From the NCBI GenBank assembly GCA_014382245.1, contig JACNKC010000097.1, forward strand, positions 1 to 64,000: 64,000 nucleotides of DNA, written 5' to 3'. This DNA comes from Pseudomonadota bacterium (lineage in GTDB: Bacteria > Desulfobacterota > Binatia > UBA1149). This document shows, in pieces, positions 40,715 through 48,145 of this stretch (within the stretch, counting starts at the first letter, position 1; the number at the start of each line of letters is the position of its first letter). Under the pieces are notes generated by a model that searched no databases, was not told the origin of the DNA, and was given only the letters and a program-made list of their open reading frames with translations. A program made the translations under genes and the position numbers.

Positions 40715-41743
40715 GTGAAACTGGTCATACAGATACCCTGCTACAACGAGGAGCAATGGCTGCCAGCCACCGTGGCCGAGCTGCCGCGGGCGTTGCGCGG
40801 TGTAGACGAGGTGGAGTTTCTCGTTGTAGACGACGGAAGCACTGATCGCACGGCCGATGTGGCCGCCGAGCTGGGTGTTGAGCACGTGGTCAGGGTGCCG
40901 GTAAACCAGGGCCTGGCGCGGGCTTTTTCGACCGGGCTCGACAAAGCGCTGCGGCTGGGCGCCGATATAATCGTTAACACCGACGCCGACAACCAGTATG
41001 ACGCCGCCTGCATACAGCAGCTGGTCGATCCTATTCTCAGGGGCGAGGCCGACATGGTGGTGGGCGACCGCGCGCCCTCGACCCTGGCCCATTTCTCGCC
41101 GATCAAGAAGCTGTTGCAGGCGATAGGGTCGGCAATAGTACGCGGCGTGTCGGGCACCAACGTACCCGACGTGACCAGCGGTTTTCGCGCGTTTTCGCGC
41201 GAAGCGGCGCTGCGCATGAACGTGGTTTCGGACTTCACCTATACCCTGGAGACCATAATACAGGCGGGCAAAAAGCAGCTATCGGTTGCCCACGTGGCCG
41301 TGGGGGTCAACGCCGACATGCGACCTTCACGGCTCTTTACGCGCACCTTTACCTACCTGACCAAGAGCCTGTCGACCATCGTGCGCATATACGCACTGTA
41401 CGAACCGCTGAGGTTTTTTTCGGCCATAGGCCTGGCCCTGCTCCTTGCGGGTTCGGCCCTGGGCGCACGCTTTCTCTACTTCTACCTCACCACGGGCGGC
41501 GAGGGGCACATTCAATCGCTGATACTGGTAGCGGTCCTGTTGCTGGCCGGTTTCCAGACCGTGCTCATAGGCATGGTGGCCGACCTGCTCGGTTCGAGCC
41601 GTCGCCTGCTAGAAGACACCCTGCTCAGGGTGCGCCGGCTCGAACTCGGCGAGACGGAGAATGGCCAACGGGAGAATGGCCAACGGGAGAATGGCCAACG
41701 AGAGAATGACCAACGCGAGAAAGAGCAGCGGGCGGGTAGATGA
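40715..41743 (+). CDS. GT2-family glycosyltransferase with C-terminal TM segments and pentapeptide-repeat tail
   Basis: IQIPCYNEEQWLPATVAELP..FLVVDDGSTDRTADVA..NTDADNQYD; two C-terminal TM; GTG start. Confidence 0.9.
   Translation: MKLVIQIPCYNEEQWLPATVAELPRALRGVDEVEFLVVDDGSTDRTADVAAELGVEHVVRVPVNQGLARAFSTGLDKALRLGADIIVNTDADNQYDAACIQQLVDPILRGEADMVVGDRAPSTLAHFSPIKKLLQAIGSAIVRGVSGTNVPDVTSGFRAFSREAALRMNVVSDFTYTLETIIQAGKKQLSVAHVAVGVNADMRPSRLFTRTFTYLTKSLSTIVRIYALYEPLRFFSAIGLALLLAGSALGARFLYFYLTTGGEGHIQSLILVAVLLLAGFQTVLIGMVADLLGSSRRLLEDTLLRVRRLELGETENGQRENGQRENGQRENDQREKEQRAGR
41657..41731. repeat. 15-bp tandem repeat, 5 units (gagaatggccaacgg), encoding ENGQR repeats
   Basis: Direct reading; 3 nearly perfect units and 2 degenerate. 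Confidence 0.97.
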
Positions 41744-44001
41744 GGGCTTGCCTCTTTGGCACCTACAATCGCCGTCACAGCGCCAATCGCATTTACGCGA
41801 GGGCCATAGCAGCGGCCGGCTTTGAGCTGGTCGAAATCCACGAGCCACTATGGGAGCGCACCCGCGACAAGGGCGCCGCGTACTTCGGGCCGCTTGGCCT
41901 GCTCAGGGGCCTGCTGGGGTGGCTCGCGGCTGCCGTTAAGCTGACCCGTCGTTGGTGGACAAGCGGCGGCACGCCGGTGGCCGTAGTGGGGTTCAACGGC
42001 CAGCTCGACGTGTTGCTGCTGCGCCTGGTGAGTCTGCGTCAAGGCCCGAGGGTGATTTTTGCGCCGCTGGTCTCGCTCACCGAGACCCTCGTTGACGACC
42101 GTGGTGTCTACCCAAGGGGCGGCATGGCGGCGCGCGCGCTGCGCTTGCTCGACAGGCTCAGCTGCCGGGTGGCCGACGTGGTGGTTGTCGACACCCAGGC
42201 CCACCGGCGCTATTTTGTCGACGTGCTGGGTGTGGCCGAAAAACGCGTGGTGGTCTGCTACCTGGGAGCCGACGCTGCGGTGTTCGGCGATGACGCTGAT
42301 TCCATTGTCACTGAGCCGCCCGACAAAGCCGAGCCGCCCGACGAAGCCGAGCAGCCCGACGAAGCTGCGCAGCCCGACGAAGCCGGGCGCTTGCGGGTGC
42401 TGTGGTTCGGCCAGTACCTGCCACTGCACGGCACGGATGTCATTGGGGGGGCGGTCGAGCAGCTGGCCGACCGCGACGACCTGTCCTTTCTGTTCGTGGG
42501 CACGGGCGAAGCACGGGCAGAGTTTGAGCAGAGGGTAAGGCAGAGTGGCGCGGTAGCCGAGTTCAAGGATTGGGTAGACTACGAACAGCTGCCCGCGCTC
42601 ATAGAAAAGGCCGACATCGTGCTGGGCGTGTTCGGCGACTCGGTGAAATCACGCATGGTTATACCCAACAAGGTCTACCAGGGGGCGGCCATGGGCCGTC
42701 CCGTGATAACGGCCGACTGTGAAGCCGTGCGCGAGGTGTTTACCGACGGTCGCGACCTGGTTCTGTGCGAAGCCGAGGCGGGTGCGCTTGCCGCGGCGAT
42801 AAGCTCGCTGGCGTCAACCGCGGGTCACCGTCGCAGCCTGGGTGAGGCGGCTGCCGAATTGATAACAGGGCGCTTCGGCGACCGGGAACTCGGCCGCTGC
42901 TGGGCCGGGCCACTTTCGGGCGAAGAAACAACAGCCGAGCAGACAGCCGTCGAAGGAACCGTCGCAGAAGGAACCGTCGCAGAAGGAACCGCCGTCGAAG
43001 AGCCCGACGTCATCGAGAGCACTGCGGACGACGAAGCACTGGTGGGCGTCGTCATACTCAATTTTAACAGCGCGCGGGCCACCCTGCGCTGCCTGCTGGC
43101 CGTGACCGGCAGCGATTACGGAAACCTGCGGGTCATGGTGGTCGACAACGCTTCTCAAGCCGCCGACCGACGCGAGCTTGAGGCCGGCATGGCCGGGCGC
43201 TTCGAGGCCCGGTTGTTACTCAACGACGAGAACCTCGGCTACGCGGGTGGCAACAACGCCGCGCTCAAGACGCTGTTCGGCGACGGTTGCCGCTACGTGC
43301 TCGTGCTCAACGGCGACACGCTGCCCACGCCCACGGCCATAAGTTCGCTGGTGGCTTGCGCCCGTCGAAATCCCCACTGCGGGCCGGTGGGCCCGAGGAT
43401 AGCGCGGGACTGGCCGGGCGCCCACAGCGCGTCGATAGGCGAGCGTTACTGGGCCACCGTGGCCTGGTTGCCACGCAGCCTGCTCAGGCCGCGACGACCG
43501 CGACAGACCAGCTACGAGGTCGGCGGTGTGCTGGGATGTGCCATGCTCATCAGCCGCGATCTTTACAACCGCGTAGGCGGCTTCGAGGAGGCTTACTTCG
43601 CGTACTACGAAGAAGTGGACTACTGCCTGCGCGCCCGGCGGGTAGGGATGCCACCGAGGGTGGAGCCCGGGGCCGAGATCGCGCATACCGGCTGGCGCGG
43701 CTTTGGCGGCGGCATGACGGGCCTGGCGGCCTATCTCAAGGCTCGCAACCTGTGGCAGCTGGGCTCGCGCCGGCTGGACCTGCTCGAGAAGCTGCTGTTC
43801 GTACCCGGCTACTTTGCCATGCTGAGCCTGAGCATGCTGGGCTACCTGTTCAGGGGCAGGATAAGCGTGCTGGTGGCCATGGGCAGGGGTGCCGCGGCAG
43901 GAATGGGCGGGGAAACCGGCCGCCCGCCGGATCATGTATTTGAATCGGGGGGCATTTCCCTGGTCGGCGGCGCGGAGCCACCGGGGGAAACCAGGCGGTG
44001 A
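41740..44001 (+). CDS. Fused GT4-type + GT2-type glycosyltransferase (753 aa)
   Basis: N-half GT-B-like (LWFGQYLPLHGTDVI.., VLGVFGDSVKSRMVIPNKVYQGAAMGRPVITADCEAVREVF); C-half GT2 (VVILNFNSARATLRCLLAV..LLNDENLGYAGGNNAALK..VLVLNGDTLPTPTAI). Confidence 0.9.
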   Translation: MRACLFGTYNRRHSANRIYARAIAAAGFELVEIHEPLWERTRDKGAAYFGPLGLLRGLLGWLAAAVKLTRRWWTSGGTPVAVVGFNGQLDVLLLRLVSLRQGPRVIFAPLVSLTETLVDDRGVYPRGGMAARALRLLDRLSCRVADVVVVDTQAHRRYFVDVLGVAEKRVVVCYLGADAAVFGDDADSIVTEPPDKAEPPDEAEQPDEAAQPDEAGRLRVLWFGQYLPLHGTDVIGGAVEQLADRDDLSFLFVGTGEARAEFEQRVRQSGAVAEFKDWVDYEQLPALIEKADIVLGVFGDSVKSRMVIPNKVYQGAAMGRPVITADCEAVREVFTDGRDLVLCEAEAGALAAAISSLASTAGHRRSLGEAAAELITGRFGDRELGRCWAGPLSGEETTAEQTAVEGTVAEGTVAEGTAVEEPDVIESTADDEALVGVVILNFNSARATLRCLLAVTGSDYGNLRVMVVDNASQAADRRELEAGMAGRFEARLLLNDENLGYAGGNNAALKTLFGDGCRYVLVLNGDTLPTPTAISSLVACARRNPHCGPVGPRIARDWPGAHSASIGERYWATVAWLPRSLLRPRRPRQTSYEVGGVLGCAMLISRDLYNRVGGFEEAYFAYYEEVDYCLRARRVGMPPRVEPGAEIAHTGWRGFGGGMTGLAAYLKARNLWQLGSRRLDLLEKLLFVPGYFAMLSLSMLGYLFRGRISVLVAMGRGAAAGMGGETGRPPDHVFESGGISLVGGAEPPGETRR
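42313..42384. repeat. 18-bp tandem repeat x4 (EPPDKA-EPPDEA-EQPDEA-AQPDEA)
   Basis: Direct reading of sequence. Confidence 0.92.
42922..42996. repeat. 15-bp tandem repeat ~5 units (EETTA-EQTAV-EGTVA-EGTVA-EGTAV)
   Basis: Direct reading; gaaggaaccgtcgca duplicated perfectly at 42952-42981. Confidence 0.92.
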
Positions 44002-45095
44002 ATGTAGCCCTGTCAGCTGTGGCGGGCACCCTGGGCGGCCCGGCCACTTACGCGATCGAGCTGGCCAGTGCCCTGGCAAAAGAGTTTCCCGCCGACGATT
44101 ACACCGTTTTTACCGACCAACCCGACGCCTTCGCTGGCCGTGTTGAGACTGTCAGGGTTCGCCTGCGCAGTGCCTGGGAGCAGCCGCTGTGGGATCACCT
44201 GTGGCTGCGCCGCGCCCTGCTCGGGCACCCGGCCGAGCTTTTTCACGGGACCAAGGGCGTGTTGCCGGGCCTGCTGGGGCGCCCGGGCGTGGTGACGGTG
44301 CACGACGTGGCCCACCTGGTCTATCCCGAGAGCTTCGCCCTGGCCCAGCGCCTGCACCTGGCCCTGGAGACCCCCCGCAGTATAAGCCTCGCCCAGGTGG
44401 TGCTCACCGATTCGCAGAGCACGGCCCGGGATCTTGCCAGCCACTACCCGGCCGTGAGCGACAAGGTGGAGGTGGTACCGCTGGGTGTACCCGCGGCCGG
44501 AGTGCGACCGGGCGACGACCAGATCGAGGCCTGGCGACGCGAGCAGGGCATAGGACCCCGGGTCATCGGCTACCTGGGCACGGTGCAACCGCGCAAGAAT
44601 CTCGACCTGCTGGTTGATGCTTTCAGCAGCCTGTCGGCCGGCAGTGACTTGCAGTTGCTGGTCGCCGGGCGATTGCGGCCGGGCTACCGGCCGGCGTTTC
44701 TCGACCGCGACCTGCCCGGGGTTCGCTACCTCGGGCCCCTGGACGACGAAGAGATTCCGCTGTTTCTCGGCAGCCTGCGCTGCATGGTTTCGCCATCTTC
44801 GTACGAGGGTTTCGGGCTCACCTTTCTCGAGGCCATGGCCGCCGGCTGCCCGGTGGTCGGCTTTGCCAACAGCTCCATACCCGAGGTGGTGGGAGAAGCG
44901 GGCCTGCTGGTCGAAAACGAAGACTCGGCGTCGCTGGCCGCGGCCATCGGCCGCCTGCTCGACGACGATGAGCTGGCCGAACAGCTGGCGAAGGCCGGCC
45001 TTGAGCGCGCCGCGAATTTTACCTGGTCGAACACCGCCCGTCTCACCCGCGCAGTCTACGCCCGGGCGCTGGCCGCTGGCCGGGGGCAGCAGTGA
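43998..45095 (+). CDS. GT4-family glycosyltransferase
   Basis: LGTVQPRKNLDLLVDAF, VSPSSYEGFGLTFLEAMAAGCPVVGFANSSIPEVVGEAGLLV; GTG start overlapping upstream stop. Confidence 0.93.
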   Translation: MNVALSAVAGTLGGPATYAIELASALAKEFPADDYTVFTDQPDAFAGRVETVRVRLRSAWEQPLWDHLWLRRALLGHPAELFHGTKGVLPGLLGRPGVVTVHDVAHLVYPESFALAQRLHLALETPRSISLAQVVLTDSQSTARDLASHYPAVSDKVEVVPLGVPAAGVRPGDDQIEAWRREQGIGPRVIGYLGTVQPRKNLDLLVDAFSSLSAGSDLQLLVAGRLRPGYRPAFLDRDLPGVRYLGPLDDEEIPLFLGSLRCMVSPSSYEGFGLTFLEAMAAGCPVVGFANSSIPEVVGEAGLLVENEDSASLAAAIGRLLDDDELAEQLAKAGLERAANFTWSNTARLTRAVYARALAAGRGQQ

Positions 45096-45991
45096 AAGTC
45101 ACCGCGGTAGTGCTCGACTGGAACGGACACCAGGACACGCTGGCCTGCCTGCGCAGCCTGCGCGAAGTACGCGGCCTGGACATCGTAGTGGTCGACAACG
45201 GCTCCAGCCCGCGGCTGGCGGAGGCCCGTGGCGACGAACTCAAGGGTGTGACCCTGCTGGAGAACGAGCAGAACCTGGGTTACGCGGGTGGCAACAACGT
45301 TGGACTGAAGCGCGCGCTGGCCGACGGGGCCGAGGCCGTGTGGGTGCTCAACAACGATACCGTGGTCGATCCCGAAGCGCTGGATCTCCTGCTGGCCTGC
45401 CTTGAGCGTCACCCGCGGGCAGCGGCCGTGGCGCCGGCGGTGCTTTCAGCCGACGACCCGAGACGCCTGTGGGTGGCCTGGGGCGAGGTCAACTGGTTGC
45501 AGAGCCTGGTGCGCCTGGTGGGGCAGGGACGCGAGTATGGCCCGCGCTGGCAGGGCGAGCGCGAGGTGCCGTGGCTGCCCGGTTGCTCGGTGCTGTTCAG
45601 GCGCGCGGCGTTGGAGGCGGTGGGCCTGTTCGACGAAAACTATTTTGCCTACCACGAAGACGTCGACTGGGCGGCGAGGGCGCGAGAGCTGGGCTGGAGC
45701 ATGCACTACAGCGGGCTGGCCACGGTCGTTCACCGCGGCAGCGCGAGCAGTGGCGGCTACTCGGGCTTCAAGCGCTACCTGAGCGCTCGCAACAGCGTTC
45801 TCTATGCGCGGCGCCACGGCAGTTTTCAGCAGCGGGTGCTGCTCGCGGCCGCCATAGTACTCACGCTGCCTTTTCAATACCTGCGCCGCCTGGCCACGGG
45901 CGAGCAGGGCGGGGTGTTGCTCAAACTACGCGGCTGGCTGGACGGCCTCGCTGGCCGTCCCATCCCCTTTGAGCAGCTCCACCTCCGCTGA
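45092..45991 (+). CDS. GT2-family (rhamnosyltransferase-like) glycosyltransferase
   Basis: VVLDWNGHQDTLACLRSL..NEQNLGYAGGNNVGLKRALADGAEAVWVLNNDTVVDPEAL..FAYHEDVDWAARARELG. Confidence 0.93.
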   Translation: MKVTAVVLDWNGHQDTLACLRSLREVRGLDIVVVDNGSSPRLAEARGDELKGVTLLENEQNLGYAGGNNVGLKRALADGAEAVWVLNNDTVVDPEALDLLLACLERHPRAAAVAPAVLSADDPRRLWVAWGEVNWLQSLVRLVGQGREYGPRWQGEREVPWLPGCSVLFRRAALEAVGLFDENYFAYHEDVDWAARARELGWSMHYSGLATVVHRGSASSGGYSGFKRYLSARNSVLYARRHGSFQQRVLLAAAIVLTLPFQYLRRLATGEQGGVLLKLRGWLDGLAGRPIPFEQLHLR

Positions 45992-46008
45992 CCGAAAAGG
46001 GAAGACGT

Positions 46009-46051
46009 ACCTTTTCCCGGTTTCAGACCACGTCTCAAACCGGGAAAAGGT
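46009..46051. repeat. 19-bp inverted repeat with 5-nt loop (one arm mismatch)
   Basis: ACCTTTTCCCGGTTTCAGA-ccacg-TCTCAAACCGGGAAAAGGT. Confidence 0.92.
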
Positions 46052-46196
46052 GGGAGGTCTATCCGCAGCGGCAGGGGAGCCGATTGGATGGCCGTGCCAC
46101 GGCGGCCATGTTTCCCCGGTAAAAATCCCTGCGGGTATGTTCTGCATGCGCTAGGCTGTATGGGATAGTCAGGTTCTGCGGCCGGGCGCTAGCGAC

Positions 46197-46955
46197 ATGA
46201 AAAAGATAGTCTGCATACCGACTTACAACGAGGCACCCAACGCCGCCAAGATCATTTCGGCGGTTCTCGTGGTCGACCCGGAAAACGAGGTCTTGATCAT
46301 CGACGACAACTCGCCCGACGGCACCGGCGAGCTTGTTGACCGCATCGTGGCCGAGAACCCGAGGGTCCACGTGCTGCACCGTCCTGGCAAGCAGGGCATC
46401 GGCCCGGCCTACAAGGACGGCTTCGCCCGCGCGCTGGAACTTGGCGCCGACCTCATCGTGCAGATGGACGCCGATTTTTCACACCCGGTCGACGCCCTGG
46501 AAAAGTTTTACAAGCATATCGAGAACTACGACGTCGTGCTCGGTTCGCGTTACATCGACGGTATCACGGTGGTCAACTGGCCCATGGGCCGACTCATGCT
46601 GAGCTACTTCGGCAACGTGTACGCGCAGAAAGTACTGGGCGGCCTGCCGGTCAAGGATGCCACCGGCGGATTCAAGTGCTGGCGCCGCGAGGTGCTCGAG
46701 GCCATCAACCTGCCGGGCGTGCGCTCTAACGGTTACGGTTTCCAGATCGAGATGAACTACCGAGCCTGGCGACTGGGTTACCGCTTGCACGAAACGCCCA
46801 TCATCTTTGCCGACCGCAGGGAAGGTACGTCCAAGATGAACAAGAAGATCGCGATCGAGGCGCTGGTGGTGGTCTGGTGGCTCAAGCTGGCCGACTTGAT
46901 GGGCCGACTCGAGAAACCCAAGCTCGTCCGGGTCGACGGCCCGGGCTCATCCTGA
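46197..46955 (+). CDS. Polyprenol monophosphomannose synthase-like GT2 (DPM1-like)
   Basis: CIPTYNEAPNAAKII..LIIDDNSPDGTGELVD..LIVQMDADFSHPVDAL..DATGGFKCWRREVLEAI..IIFADRREGTSKMNKKIAIEA. Confidence 0.93.
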   Translation: MKKIVCIPTYNEAPNAAKIISAVLVVDPENEVLIIDDNSPDGTGELVDRIVAENPRVHVLHRPGKQGIGPAYKDGFARALELGADLIVQMDADFSHPVDALEKFYKHIENYDVVLGSRYIDGITVVNWPMGRLMLSYFGNVYAQKVLGGLPVKDATGGFKCWRREVLEAINLPGVRSNGYGFQIEMNYRAWRLGYRLHETPIIFADRREGTSKMNKKIAIEALVVVWWLKLADLMGRLEKPKLVRVDGPGSS

Positions 46956-46971
46956 ACGAGGCCGCGGCGAC

Positions 46972-48126
46972 GTGCCCCGCCGCCTGCTGATACTCAACGA
47001 ACGCGATCCGCGCAATCCCCTTTCGGGAGGCTGCGAGGTCTACCTGTTCGAAATCTTTTCGCGCCTGGCGGCCAGGGGGCATCACGTCACCTTGCTCGCC
47101 GCCACCTTTCCCGGCTGCTCGCGCGAAGAAACAATAGACGGCGTGCACGTACGCCGGCTTACCAACCGCTACGCTTTCTATTTCAAGGGGCCGATGGAGG
47201 CTCGCCGCTTGGCGCGCGCGGGCAGCGTTGACGTGGTCATCGATGCGCTGTCGAAGCTGCCGTTTCTCAGTCCGTGGCTGGTGCCGGCCCCCTGCCTGGC
47301 GCTGGTCATGCACTTGTTCGGTACGACCGCTTTTGCCCAGGCTCCGTTTCCCGTGGCGCTGGTCACCTGGCTCTCGGAAAAACTCATACCCGCCTGCTAC
47401 CGCAGCACGCCCATGGTCTCTATCTCACCGAGCACAAGGGACGACCTCGTTGAACGCGGGCTGCCCTACGAGATGGTGGCCATAGTCCCTTGCGGCATAG
47501 ACCACGGACTGTACAAGCCGGTTGTCGGCAGCAGCTCGGTGTCGCCGCTCATCGGTTGGCTCGGCCGTGTAGAGAAATACAAGCGGCTGGACAACATGCT
47601 CGAGGCCATGGTCGGCCTGCGCAAGCAGATCCCCGACCTGCGGCTGGTGGTCATCGGCGACGGCGGGGCCCTCCAGGAATCCCGGCAACTGGCTTCCCGC
47701 CTGGGCCTGGACGACTGCGTTGAGTTTGCCGGCTTCGTGTCGGCCGAGCGCAAGGTCGAGTTACTTGGCCAGGCCCACGTGCTCGTTAACTCCTCGGAGA
47801 AAGAAGGCTGGGGGCTGACCGTGATAGAGGGCAATGCCTGTGGTACGCCCACGGTCGCCAGCAACGTGCCCGGTCTGCGCGACTCGGTGGTCGATGGCGA
47901 AACCGGTCTGCTCTACGAATACGCCGACGTGGCGGCCATGGAGTCGGCCCTGCTCAAGGTGCTGAGCGACGCCGAGCTTCGCCAGCGGCTCGAGACCGCG
48001 GCCATGGAATGGGCCGCCCGCTTTACCTGGGACGCGGCGGCCTGCGACGTTGAAACCCTGGTGGAGCGATCGCTGCACGGTGGCGGGGATCCTGGCTCCC
48101 TTGAGTTGCAGTCTCCGACGTTCTGA
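46972..48126 (+). CDS. GT4-family glycosyltransferase
   Basis: NPLSGGCEVYLFEIFSRLAARGHHVTLL..WLGRVEKYKRLDNMLEAM..SEKEGWGLTVIEGNACGTPTVASNVPGLRDSV; GTG start. Confidence 0.93.
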   Translation: MPRRLLILNERDPRNPLSGGCEVYLFEIFSRLAARGHHVTLLAATFPGCSREETIDGVHVRRLTNRYAFYFKGPMEARRLARAGSVDVVIDALSKLPFLSPWLVPAPCLALVMHLFGTTAFAQAPFPVALVTWLSEKLIPACYRSTPMVSISPSTRDDLVERGLPYEMVAIVPCGIDHGLYKPVVGSSSVSPLIGWLGRVEKYKRLDNMLEAMVGLRKQIPDLRLVVIGDGGALQESRQLASRLGLDDCVEFAGFVSAERKVELLGQAHVLVNSSEKEGWGLTVIEGNACGTPTVASNVPGLRDSVVDGETGLLYEYADVAAMESALLKVLSDAELRQRLETAAMEWAARFTWDAAACDVETLVERSLHGGGDPGSLELQSPTF

Positions 48127-48145
48127 GATTTTGCGGTAAGGGACA

